In this document: in pieces, positions 22,780 to 31,277 of the stretch
Numbering within the stretch: the stretch's first letter is position 1
How the letters are laid out: every line of letters begins with the position of its first letter
Origin: CADDYT01 sp035294125
GTDB taxonomy: Bacteria; Chloroflexota; Ktedonobacteria; Ktedonobacterales; Ktedonobacteraceae
Length of the DNA: 64,000 bases
Direction: 5' to 3'
NCBI GenBank assembly: GCA_035294125.1
Contig: DATGLM010000049.1
Location: 248,001-312,000 of the forward strand
Translations under genes and position numbers: made by a program
The notes under the pieces: model-generated
Seen by the model: only the letters and a program-made list of their open reading frames with translations
Told to the model about the DNA's origin: nothing
Databases searched by the model: none

Positions 22780-23766
22780 TTACTGCGGTAGTTGCTGCAT
22801 CAGGTGCAGTATCGCTTCCAGAACGCCGCCGCCAATGGCGCGAGATTTGTCGGAGATGGTGAAGCAGTGTTCGCGCGCAGCGCGCGGGTCGATGTCTCCA
22901 ACCTTCATACCCTTGCTGACAGTCAGACTGTCGCGCAGCAGGCCGCGCAGGATGCCGGGGATGGCGGCGATGACAGGGACGGATTGGCAGCTACAAGGCT
23001 CCCCCGGACAATCCACTTCATGTATCTGAGCGACGACCTCGTCGGCCTGCACCATGTCTCCGATCTGCCGCACACCATAGATTTTTCCAGCGGCGGGAGC
23101 TTTGAGCAGCCGCTCGATGGTGTAGCCAGCGATGGCACCGGGGACGCCCGTGTTCGGCTCAGCGCTGCCCTCGTAGTAGACGCGCCCCAGGTTATGCCCG
23201 CGATTTGTCTCAACGACGGCATGCGCATCACGGCCCGCTTCGTAGCCCGGACCGAGGGCGATGACGATGGGCGCGTCATCGATGGTGATGCCGGTGTTGC
23301 GTTTGGAAAGCGTAGCCTCGACCAGCACTGGCGGACGAAGCTGCCTGAGCACATGCCCTTCAGGATCGACAATGACGGGGACGCGCCCGTTGGCGAGCTG
23401 GCCTGTGATCTCTTCCAGTGAAGTGACACGCTGCGCCGTGACGCCTTCAACGGTCATCTCTCCCAGCAGCACCGCTTCCGCAAAGGAGACAGTGCGCCGC
23501 ACCACGGTTGGCTCTGGCAATTCGGTTGCCGCCACCGGAAAACCGGCGCGATGCAGCCGGTGAATCACGCCTGTCGCGAGGTCGCCTGCGCCCTTGACCG
23601 CGACCAGGCTCTGCTCTATCCTGCGCGCTGTCGTTTCGTCTGTTGTGTGTCGAATCACTCCTGCAAACCGCTTTCCTTTCCAGGGCTGGTAATGAATTTG
23701 GACGAACAAGAATGGTAACCGGACCAACCCGCAGACCCCGTTCCCGTCTTGATGGTTCAAATTCAT
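22780..23766 (-). CDS. yqeB: YqeB-family molybdenum hydroxylase maturation protein
   Basis: A protein of up to 328 residues from the EF2563/YqeB family, linked by genome context to selenium-dependent or other molybdenum hydroxylases. The family opening motif VKGAGDLATGVIHRLHRAGFPVAATELPEPTVVRRTVSFAEA is at about residues 58-98. Further conserved segments include NTGITIDDAPIVIALGPGYEAG and APAAGKIYGVRQIGDMVQADE. Family members usually begin close to the GAGDLATG motif, so the first 40-55 residues may not be translated; a GTG start near residue 37 is an alternative. It begins 3 bp after the YbaK-type gene. No selD or selA is in the window, so selenium dependence is not shown. Confidence 0.82.
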   Translation of the reverse strand: MNLNHQDGNGVCGLVRLPFLFVQIHYQPWKGKRFAGVIRHTTDETTARRIEQSLVAVKGAGDLATGVIHRLHRAGFPVAATELPEPTVVRRTVSFAEAVLLGEMTVEGVTAQRVTSLEEITGQLANGRVPVIVDPEGHVLRQLRPPVLVEATLSKRNTGITIDDAPIVIALGPGYEAGRDAHAVVETNRGHNLGRVYYEGSAEPNTGVPGAIAGYTIERLLKAPAAGKIYGVRQIGDMVQADEVVAQIHEVDCPGEPCSCQSVPVIAAIPGILRGLLRDSLTVSKGMKVGDIDPRAAREHCFTISDKSRAIGGGVLEAILHLMQQLPQ

Positions 23767-23769
23767 TCT

Positions 23770-24273
23770 CTACATTTCTGTCCCGTTCTGCGCATTTGTT
23801 GCCTGAATAATCCTTGCGCGCGTCACTGCAAGCAGGTCTGCCACGCGCAGGCGCAAGGTGATGCCGCGCTGGCCGCCGTTGATATACAATTCTTCCAGCC
23901 CGGTGGCGCTCTCATCAAGATAGACTTCGAAAGCTTTGTCGAGCAGCGCCAGGGGTGAGATGCCGCCCACTTTGAGGCCTGTCAGGCGCTCGGCTTCACG
24001 CTGCGGGGCCATATGCACCTGCTTCGCTCCCACCGCTCGCGCCACCAGTCGCGGCGCGAGCTCGCGATTGCCCGGCACCACCACCAGCAGGTGCCGTCCC
24101 TCGTCCGCGAAGACCACCAGCGTTTTAAATACCTGATTGATTGCTACGCCCAGCGCTTGCGCGACTTCCGGGGCCGAGTGCAGCGTCTCCGGGTAGGTAA
24201 ATGCCGTGTAGGGGATATGATGCCTGTCCAGCAGGCGCATCGCATTCGTTTTAACTTTGTTCTGCTTCGTCAT
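23770..24273 (-). CDS. ybaK: YbaK/EbsC-type aminoacyl-tRNA deacylase
   Basis: A 167-residue protein of the YbaK/ProX editing family, which removes wrongly attached cysteine from tRNA-Pro. The fold motifs TALNV-like NAMRLLDRHHIPY, VFKTLVVFADEGRHLLVVVPGNRELAPR and KVGGISPLALLDK (the conserved GGxSP loop) are present. The start at 24273 is chosen because GGGGGAA lies about 7 nt upstream and it fits the family length. It sits between the IclR regulator and YqeB, which is odd for a housekeeping editor and probably only reflects operon packing. Confidence 0.9.
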   Translation of the reverse strand: MTKQNKVKTNAMRLLDRHHIPYTAFTYPETLHSAPEVAQALGVAINQVFKTLVVFADEGRHLLVVVPGNRELAPRLVARAVGAKQVHMAPQREAERLTGLKVGGISPLALLDKAFEVYLDESATGLEELYINGGQRGITLRLRVADLLAVTRARIIQATNAQNGTEM

Positions 24274-24312
24274 GGTGCCGTTCCCCCTGCCCTGTCTCGT
24301 TCTCAAGTCCTG

Positions 24313-25098
24313 CTAGTGCCAGGCCACGTAGCGCAGCGCCTGCGAGATTTGCTGGCCTGCACGGGTGACTGCCGCGATATGTTCCGCCTGCTTCGGACGG
24401 CAGCGTTCGCTGGGGCCGCCGATAGAAACGGAGGCAACAACAGTTCCCATGTGGTCAAAGATGGGAGCCGCTACCGCGTCGATGCCATCCTCCAGTTCTC
24501 CACATGAGATGGCGTAGCCGAGTGCTCGCACGTGGCGCAGTTCCTCAAGCAGTTGCTGCGGGTCGGTAATAGTGCGCTCGGTATAGGCTTCAAGCCGGGC
24601 GTGACTCACGATTTCGCGCAGGCGCACCTCCCATTGATAAGCAAGCAGCACTTTGCCCGTCGAGACGGCGTGCGCGGGCAGGTGCTGGCCGGGGACGTTG
24701 ACGGCACGCACCACGAAGTATGAATCTTCCGTGTCGATGATGACGGCTTCCATGCCTTCCAGCACGGCCAGGTGTACCGACTCGCGCGTCTGGTCGCGCA
24801 GCTCCATCAGCATGGGCCGCGCGACCTTGCGCACCGTGTGTGAACTGAGAATGCTGGCCCCCAGTGCTGTCACACGCAGACTCAGCGCGTATTTATGGCT
24901 GTCTTCGTCCTGCACCAGCAGCCCCTCGTTGACCAGCGCCGTCACCAGCCGGTGGGTCGTGGATTTCGGCAGCCCGGTCGCGCTCGCCAGGTCCGTGATG
25001 CCCAGCAGCCCCTGATTGTTGAAAGCGCGCAGGACACGGGCGATACGCTGGACAATCTGCACCGTCTTCTCGCCCTCTAACGGCTCTCCATGTCGCAT
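24313..25098 (-). CDS. IclR-family transcriptional regulator
   Basis: A 261-residue regulator. A winged helix-turn-helix occupies about residues 12-75 (ITDLASATGLPKSTTHRLVTALVNEGLL), and an IclR effector domain with a GAF-like fold follows (GKVLLAY, GYAISCGELEDGIDAVAAPIFD, VSIGGP). The start at 25098 follows GGAGAGGAG; in-frame codons up to 25185 lack support. It is the promoter-proximal gene of the run ending in the molybdenum hydroxylase and is divergent from the CocE-type hydrolase. The shared 210-bp intergenic region holds an IclR-like palindrome. It plausibly controls both directions in response to a small carboxylate or amide, but the ligand is unknown. Confidence 0.92.
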   Translation of the reverse strand: MRHGEPLEGEKTVQIVQRIARVLRAFNNQGLLGITDLASATGLPKSTTHRLVTALVNEGLLVQDEDSHKYALSLRVTALGASILSSHTVRKVARPMLMELRDQTRESVHLAVLEGMEAVIIDTEDSYFVVRAVNVPGQHLPAHAVSTGKVLLAYQWEVRLREIVSHARLEAYTERTITDPQQLLEELRHVRALGYAISCGELEDGIDAVAAPIFDHMGTVVASVSIGGPSERCRPKQAEHIAAVTRAGQQISQALRYVAWH

Positions 25099-25141
25099 AT
25101 CAAACCGCTCCTCTCCGGCATCTTTCCTGTCTGTTCTACAC

Positions 25142-25190
25142 AATGGAATAGTGTTCCATTCCTGGTATGCAGTGAGTATAGCCAATGGAA
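25142..25190. promoter_or_regulatory. IclR-type operator region between iclR-like gene and hydrolase
   Basis: AATGGAA (25142-25148) and TTCCATT (25154-25160) form a perfect palindrome with a 5-nt spacer; its core TGGAA-N5-TTCCA matches the known IclR-family box pattern. A second half-site, AATGGAA, recurs at 25184-25190 within a direct repeat of CAATGGAATAG, about four helical turns away. It lies 44 nt upstream of the regulator start and 150 nt upstream of the divergent hydrolase. Confidence 0.65.
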
Positions 25191-25310
25191 TAGTCGAGTG
25201 TCAAGGCCTGAAAACTGGCGTTTCCTGCTTCGTGCGTTGTATCATACCCACACGGACGTGTTTTCAGTGTACAGAACGATGAAGTAGCGATAGTCAGGAG
25301 GAACGTTTTT

Positions 25311-27080
25311 ATGGCAATGCAAAGGGAGCAGCAGATCACTGTCGATCTTGATGTTCCGGCGAAAATGCGCGATGGCACAACTCTGCGCGCCAATGTCTAC
25401 CGGCCCGTGGGCGAGGGCAAGTGGCCCGTGCTGTTGACGCGTCTGCCCTATGGCAAAGATTTTCCGCTGGCGGGCGGTTTCCTTGACCCCGTGCAGGTGG
25501 CACGACGTGGCTATGCTGTTATCATACAGGACACACGCGGGCGCTTTACCTCGGAGGGAGAATGGGAGCCGATGCGCCACGAGGCTCAGGACGGCTATGA
25601 CACGATTGAGTGGGCCGCTCAACTGCCGTACAGTACTGGCGATGTGGGTATGTATGGCGCCTCTTATTTTGGCTTCACACAGTGGTCGGCAGCGACTTTG
25701 CAGCCCCCGGCGCTCAAAGCGATGATCCCCTTTATCACCTGGAACGACCCTCTCAACGGTGTCATGTTCCGGGGTGGAGCGATGGAACTGGGCATCATGG
25801 CAAACTGGCAATTGATGATGGGTCTTGATGTGCAGATGCGCCGCTACGGCGCTAACCCGCAGGAACTGGGGAAGGCCATTTACGCGCTGGCGAAGGATAT
25901 GGATGCGATGGGCAAAGAGGGCTATTGGTCGCTGCCGCTCAAGGAATTTGCCCCGCTCAGACGCAACGACGTCGCTCCCGCTTTCTTCGAACCCATCGAA
26001 CGTCCTATGGACCGCGAAGCGACGGAGCCGATGACGATTCTGGGCAAGCATGAAAAGGTCACGGTGCCAACGTTCAATATCGGTGGCTGGTACGATATCT
26101 TCCTCAGTGATACCATCACCAACTTCAAGATCATGCGCGAGCACGGCAGCACACCGGAGGCGCGGCAGAGCAAACTGCTCATCGGCCCGTGGATACACGG
26201 CGGCAATGCCGCACTCGTGGGTGAGATCAACTTCGGCATGGGTTCAACTGCTGCCTTCATCGACCTGCAAATCGACTTTGTCAGCTTGCAGGTGCGCTGG
26301 TTCGATTACTGGCTCAAGGGCATCGATACGGGCATGATGAAGGAGGCCCCCATTAAAATTTTCGTAATGGGCGCCAATGTCTGGCGCGACGAGCAGGAGT
26401 GGCCGCTCGCCCGCACGCAGTGGACGCCCTACTACCTGCACAGCGATGGACATGCCAACTCCCTCAACGGCGATGGCATCTTGAGCATCGAGCGGCCTGC
26501 CGATGAAGCCGTCGATACCTACAACTACGACCCCGCCAATCCCGTTATCACTCGCGGCGGCGCGCTCTTGATGGCACCCGAATTCCCCGCTGGCCCCTAC
26601 GACCAGCGCCCGATCGAGGGCCGCCAGGACGTGCTGGTATATACGACTCCGCTGCTGCAACAGGATGTCGAGGTTACCGGCCCCATTACTGTGCATCTCT
26701 GGGCTGCCTCAAGCGCGCCGGACACCGACTTCGTGGCACGCCTGGTCGATGTCTATCCCGATGGCTACGCCCGGAACCTGACCGATGGCATCATCCGTGC
26801 CCGCTATCGCAACTTCGGTAAAGGCGAGAACCCCACGCTCATCGAGCCGGGCCAGGCCTACGAGTACGACATCGATCTCTGGGCTACCAGTAACGTCTTC
26901 AAGGCCGGACACCGCATCCGCCTCGACGTGACCAGCAGCAGCTTCCCACGCTGGGACCGCAATCCCAACACCGGCCACGAATTCGGCGCCAACGCCGAGC
27001 TTGCCGTCGCCCACCAGACCATCCTGCATGACCGCGAGCACCCATCCTACGTCCTGCTGCCTATTATCCCGGCACAGTAG
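25311..27080 (+). CDS. CocE/NonD-family alpha/beta hydrolase (peptidase S15 class)
   Basis: A 589-residue esterase or amidase related to cocaine esterase and X-Pro dipeptidyl peptidase. The catalytic triad can be read as S118 (YGASYFG), D262 (GGWYD) and H296 (GPWIHGG). The oxyanion region DTRGRFTSEGEW and the C-terminal jelly-roll domain (from about residue 430: ATSNVFKAGHRIRLDVTSSSFPRWDRNPNTG) are typical. There is no signal peptide, so it acts in the cytoplasm. AGGAGG precedes the start. It is divergent from the IclR regulator, which suggests it is induced by its own substrate. The substrate is an ester or amide of unknown identity. Confidence 0.92.
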   Translation: MAMQREQQITVDLDVPAKMRDGTTLRANVYRPVGEGKWPVLLTRLPYGKDFPLAGGFLDPVQVARRGYAVIIQDTRGRFTSEGEWEPMRHEAQDGYDTIEWAAQLPYSTGDVGMYGASYFGFTQWSAATLQPPALKAMIPFITWNDPLNGVMFRGGAMELGIMANWQLMMGLDVQMRRYGANPQELGKAIYALAKDMDAMGKEGYWSLPLKEFAPLRRNDVAPAFFEPIERPMDREATEPMTILGKHEKVTVPTFNIGGWYDIFLSDTITNFKIMREHGSTPEARQSKLLIGPWIHGGNAALVGEINFGMGSTAAFIDLQIDFVSLQVRWFDYWLKGIDTGMMKEAPIKIFVMGANVWRDEQEWPLARTQWTPYYLHSDGHANSLNGDGILSIERPADEAVDTYNYDPANPVITRGGALLMAPEFPAGPYDQRPIEGRQDVLVYTTPLLQQDVEVTGPITVHLWAASSAPDTDFVARLVDVYPDGYARNLTDGIIRARYRNFGKGENPTLIEPGQAYEYDIDLWATSNVFKAGHRIRLDVTSSSFPRWDRNPNTGHEFGANAELAVAHQTILHDREHPSYVLLPIIPAQ

Positions 27081-27113
27081 GGTTCCAATTTATGGCATTC
27101 TGAGCGCAAAGAG

Positions 27114-27147
27114 CCTGTCACCTTTCATGGATATGAAGGGCGACAGG
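27114..27147 (+). terminator. Hairpin after the hydrolase gene
   Basis: Arms 27114-27128 and 27133-27147 pair over 15 positions (one mismatch, one wobble) with a 4-nt loop, 34 nt after the hydrolase stop. No T-run follows, so it may be a weak terminator or a 3' stabiliser. Confidence 0.45.
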
Positions 27148-27196
27148 CATCGGTTAGCACCTTTTCCCGGAAAGTTGCGAAAGGATAGTAAAGAAC

Positions 27197-27388
27197 ATGC
27201 AACGCGAACCTGACAACAGAAATCCCGGTAGAAGACGTTCCCCTCGTTCAAACATGGCTATGGGGATTGCAATAGGTGTAGGGATCGGTGCCGCACTGAG
27301 TGTCGTATCGGGCAACCCGGCCATGTTCGCGGTGGGTATAGGTGTTGGCGTCGCTATCGGGGTATCTCTCGATTCAAAGAATAAGTAA
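27197..27388 (+). CDS. Small glycine-zipper membrane protein
   Basis: A 63-residue protein with a basic, proline-rich N-terminus and two short glycine-patterned hydrophobic segments (MAMGIAIGVGIGAALSVV and MFAVGIGVGVAIGVSL). GxxxG spacing like this packs helices in membranes. AGGA lies before the ATG. Its last 15 bp overlap the convergent kinase gene. No function is known. Confidence 0.6.
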   Translation: MQREPDNRNPGRRRSPRSNMAMGIAIGVGIGAALSVVSGNPAMFAVGIGVGVAIGVSLDSKNK

Positions 27389-28924
27389 AGTGGTTTGCCC
27401 GGATGGAGGCCATATCTGGAAAAGAGCTTCCATCCCCTTGATGCTGCTATACGCAGCCATTGCGTGGCTCTGGCTCTTGAACATCATGATGAGCAGGAGG
27501 CCGAGCACGATGAGCAGGAGGGCGAGCAGGCCAACGACGATAAGGTTGAATATGGGAGGATGCTGGAATGCGCGTGTTGTGGGTGTGTCATCTCTGTCTC
27601 TTTGCTGCTTCTGGACGGAGAGCGCTCTAATGGCATTGCTGGGGTCTGTCTCTTTCTCCACAAATTTTGAGGAGGAATAAGGTGTTTTGAGGGCAGGTCG
27701 CGCTACTTCCAGCGTTGCGAGTTGCCCGTATCTCGTGCTGTTTGTATGTGCCTCTGACTGCGCCTGCGACCTGGCCTGTATGGGGGCCGCAGGGGGAATC
27801 TCCGGCCCGTTCTGGAATGGCTGCGGGCCGCGGGCAAGGTTGCCGGTGACCTGCATAGAAGGCAGCCTGAGCGTATTATAATGCCGCGAATGAAGGGCCG
27901 CGACCGGCCTCTGAGCCTCCTGTGCCGGAATATCTACGAACTGCTGCCCCGCTTTCTCCGTGCGCTGTCTCAATATCTCCTGTAGCCTGGCATCGTAGGC
28001 CAGAGCAAATTCCATGATGGATTCGTGGCGCTCTTCGGGCTTTTTCGCCAGAGCTTTCAGGAAAACTTCGTCCAGTTCCGGCGGGAAAAACGGGTTATAG
28101 ACGCTGGGTGGTGTGGGCGGCGTGTGATGGTGATGGTGCAGCAGTTGCGAGGCGTTGCCCTCGAAGACGGCTCGACCGGTCACCAACTGGTAGATCATCA
28201 CCGCCAGCGCGTACTGGTCGGCGGCTGGCCCGACGTGGACGGAGGTAGAGAGGGAGGGATCATCGAACTGTTCGGGGGCCATATATAGCGGTGTGCCGAC
28301 CGAGCGATGGAGGGAGCGCCCATTGCGATAGAAAGCTGCCAGCCCGAAATCAGCCAGTAAGAGATGCGGCCTGCCCTGGGGAAAAATCCTCGCCAGGTAG
28401 GCGCGCTGATCCTGTTTGAACGTGCCGCGCTCCAGCCGGATCAGGAAGTTTGTCGGTTTGATATCGCGGTGAATGATACCGTTGTCGTGCGCGCATTGCA
28501 GGCCCGCCGCCGCCTGTAAGAGATAGTACCCTGCTTCTTCCGCTGTAATAGGCCATGCGAATCCAAGTTGCTGCGTGCGTTTTTGCAGCCAGTTCCAGAG
28601 CGAACCCTCTTGCAGGTATGGCATGACGAGATAGGTAATGGGCACTCCCCCTCCGTCGGCGCACTCCTCACCGAAGTGATAGAGCGGCAAAATATGCTCG
28701 TGCTCCAGCGCAGCCACAGCCCGCGCTTCGCGTTCAAAACGCAGCGCCGCCTGCCTGCCCTCCGGTGTATTCGGAACGGCTCGTAAATCCCCGCAAACGA
28801 CTTTAATCGCGACCTTCCGTCCCAGACGTGCGTGTTGAGCCAGGTAGATATCACCCATACCGCCGCTTTCGATGAGTTGTAGCAGGCGATACCCGCCAAG
28901 AGTCTTCCCCACCAGCATTGTCAT
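27374..28924 (-). CDS. Membrane-anchored PknB-type Ser/Thr protein kinase
   Basis: A 516-residue Hanks-type kinase. The catalytic domain covers about residues 12-290: glycine loop ESGGMGDIY, ATP lysine K41 (VAIK), HRDIKPTN, DFG in LADFGLAAF, and GTPLYMAPEQF. A proline- and glutamine-rich linker (about 300-455) precedes one transmembrane helix near residues 463-490 (FNLIVVGLLALLLIVLGLL) and a short 25-residue tail. There are no extracellular PASTA or other sensor domains, so the signal is probably sensed by a partner or in the membrane. It is monocistronic, with a 235-bp upstream gap. Confidence 0.93.
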   Translation of the reverse strand: MTMLVGKTLGGYRLLQLIESGGMGDIYLAQHARLGRKVAIKVVCGDLRAVPNTPEGRQAALRFEREARAVAALEHEHILPLYHFGEECADGGGVPITYLVMPYLQEGSLWNWLQKRTQQLGFAWPITAEEAGYYLLQAAAGLQCAHDNGIIHRDIKPTNFLIRLERGTFKQDQRAYLARIFPQGRPHLLLADFGLAAFYRNGRSLHRSVGTPLYMAPEQFDDPSLSTSVHVGPAADQYALAVMIYQLVTGRAVFEGNASQLLHHHHHTPPTPPSVYNPFFPPELDEVFLKALAKKPEERHESIMEFALAYDARLQEILRQRTEKAGQQFVDIPAQEAQRPVAALHSRHYNTLRLPSMQVTGNLARGPQPFQNGPEIPPAAPIQARSQAQSEAHTNSTRYGQLATLEVARPALKTPYSSSKFVEKETDPSNAIRALSVQKQQRDRDDTPTTRAFQHPPIFNLIVVGLLALLLIVLGLLLIMMFKSQSHAMAAYSSIKGMEALFQIWPPSGQTTLLIL

Positions 28925-29159
28925 GCCCCAACTTTCTTCCTGTATTCTCTATCTTCCTGTCGGTAGTTTTCAAAAGAATGGCGTGAGAGATTGCATGCTC
29001 CCTCACCTGTGTTCCGTTTCAGTTACCTTCTCAATACTCTCTTATTCAGTATACAGGGAAGCTCAAAAAATGATGGTGCATATAAGAAAAACGTGCTACA
29101 TACCGGAACACTTTGGTACGGTATGGGCACGTTTCGTACGCTGATTATAGGGCGATGGA

Positions 29160-31058
29160 CTATCCAAGCTGGCGCAGGGCGTCGTAGGCTGCCGGGGCTA
29201 GCTCCATGCGCGTCGCGGCGAGGTTTTGCAGTTGCGGAATGGCCTCGCGGTCGCGATATTGCGCGACAAGCTGGCAGGCGGCTCGTACAACGCTGTCTGC
29301 GGGATCGTTCAACGCCTCACGCGCAGCCAGGCGGCTGCTCATCATTTCACCTTTCTCGTCGACGCGCTTGAGGGCTTCCAGGGCTTGTGTGCGCACATAG
29401 GGGTCGAAGTCGTTGCTGGCGTGGAGGAGGAAATCGACCGTGCTGCGGTCGGCCAGTTGCCCGAGGGCGCGCACGATGGCGCCATAGACGATGCTGGCCG
29501 GAATATCCGCGTCGCCAACTGGCAGGTTTTCTTTGCGTTTCGGGCGACCGGCGCGTGACGGGATGGAGAGTACGCGGCCAGCTAGGCCGAACAGGGAGGG
29601 AACGGCGCGCAGATCACCCATCTTTCCCAGCGTCTCGCACATCAGGCCCACGCTGCTGGCCTGCTTGCGCCCCTCAAGCTGCGTGACCGTATCGACGCGG
29701 GCCAGCAAAATGGCGATGGCCCGTGGCTCGCGCAGGTCGCCCAGTACGCGAATGATAGGTGGGGCTGTCTCTTCGTCGGAGTTTGACAGTGCCTCCAGAA
29801 GCACGTCGCGTCCCGGCCCGTTCATCCAGCGCTCTACCTCTGGCATCAGCAGCAAGCTCTCAGCGACGGGCTGGACAATGCGCGCATCCTTGAGCGTTCC
29901 TCGCGCGATGTCGCCCCAGTAACGGCCAAGCAGAAGACCGAGGCGGTGCAGCGCGACAGCAGACTGCCAGGATGGATTGCGGCGCGCGCCGTCAAACAGC
30001 GCGCTTGCCAGCGCAGGCAGGTTGCCCTCAAAAAGCACCGGTACCTCATCGGTTTCGGCTGACGGCTGTTTCATGCTGTCCTGCACCACCTGAGCGAAGA
30101 CCAGCGCCGCCTGTTGCGAGAGACGGGGCGTGACATTGCCCTCGCCGCGCAGGTAGCGTTCCAGGGGAAGAGAGCGGTATATCGGAATCGCGATGTAGCT
30201 TTCCAGCCCGGAAGCTCGCTCAAAACCGCTTGCCAGCAGGAAATCATAGAAGCTGGGCTGGTTGAACTCCAGGCACGCCTCGATGATATCTACCTTAGCC
30301 CAGCCCTCCGCCTCTTTCAGCGCGCTGACCAGCGTTTGCATGGCGGGCGAATTTCCCTGCTTCACCAGCGCCTGGGTCGCGTACAGGGAGGTATTGGGGT
30401 CGAGGGCCAGCCGTCCAAGCACTTTATAGAGATCAGATTTTGTCGTGGGAGCCGACCTTCCGGGTCTGAAGCCGATCGGGGAGGCGCTCTTCTCGGAAAA
30501 TTCCGCCGATTTGTAGTTGCCGAGCATGAGAATCGCAATACGTCTTGCCTTGCCAACCTCCGTCTCGGACAGGTTTGTGTCCGGCGGCAGGTCGGTCGGG
30601 TCGCCCTGGTCAATGATTTTGAGCCAGACCGGGATAAGATTGCCTGCCCGGTCGATTTCTAGCAGGAAGGGGATCAGGACGGGCGACCATTGCAGGAATG
30701 GACCCAGATCGAGCAGTGGTATCAGTTCGTCGGCAGTTTCCTGAGCCGATACGCCTTCATGGCGCAGGCCGGTCAAAAGCCGGGTGACCTCGATGCGCAG
30801 CGCTGCCAGTTGTTGTTTTACCTCGGCTGATTCAACATCGAGCGGGGGAACGGGACGGCGCGCGGCGAGATGCTCGGCTGTACCCGGTCGTTCCGCCCGC
30901 GTTGCCGCGCTGACCGGGGTTGGAACAGGGGGTGAGGGTGGAACTACTTCCTGCGCTGTTGGCTCAGGCGCTTCGCCCAGATGGAGTTCTCCCTGGTCAT
31001 TTCTGTCAATATCGGGTCCCTGTGTCACTTCTGTTTGCTCCAGATTTGTTTCAGACAT
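29160..31058 (-). CDS. HEAT-repeat scaffold protein
   Basis: A 632-residue cytoplasmic protein. The first 75 residues are acidic and proline-rich and look disordered. The rest is an alpha-solenoid: clear HEAT/PBS-lyase-type units are seen near the C-terminus (IIRVLGDLREPRAIAILLARV, LGQLADRSTVDFLLHA, PADSVVRAACQLVAQYRDREAIPQLQNLA). Such proteins act as protein-protein platforms; no catalytic motif is present. It is divergent from the DUF4097 membrane protein and follows no obvious operon. Function unknown. Confidence 0.8.
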   Translation of the reverse strand: MSETNLEQTEVTQGPDIDRNDQGELHLGEAPEPTAQEVVPPSPPVPTPVSAATRAERPGTAEHLAARRPVPPLDVESAEVKQQLAALRIEVTRLLTGLRHEGVSAQETADELIPLLDLGPFLQWSPVLIPFLLEIDRAGNLIPVWLKIIDQGDPTDLPPDTNLSETEVGKARRIAILMLGNYKSAEFSEKSASPIGFRPGRSAPTTKSDLYKVLGRLALDPNTSLYATQALVKQGNSPAMQTLVSALKEAEGWAKVDIIEACLEFNQPSFYDFLLASGFERASGLESYIAIPIYRSLPLERYLRGEGNVTPRLSQQAALVFAQVVQDSMKQPSAETDEVPVLFEGNLPALASALFDGARRNPSWQSAVALHRLGLLLGRYWGDIARGTLKDARIVQPVAESLLLMPEVERWMNGPGRDVLLEALSNSDEETAPPIIRVLGDLREPRAIAILLARVDTVTQLEGRKQASSVGLMCETLGKMGDLRAVPSLFGLAGRVLSIPSRAGRPKRKENLPVGDADIPASIVYGAIVRALGQLADRSTVDFLLHASNDFDPYVRTQALEALKRVDEKGEMMSSRLAAREALNDPADSVVRAACQLVAQYRDREAIPQLQNLAATRMELAPAAYDALRQLG

Positions 31059-31277
31059 ACGAAAATTCCTCTTCCTGCAATTTCTCCTGTGTTTTGATAC
31101 GTCATCGCTATGTTTAGCGCATGTTAGTTCGGTTCAACATTCTGGCACATTGTACCGTTCTCAGCCTCTATGGTCAAGAGTAGAAAGCACGAGGGGCAGA
31201 ACCAGTGCAACTCTCATGGAAGTGGCGCGTAGATGAATGAAGGAGGAGATCAGAGCAAAGCAAGAGGAGAACGGCTT

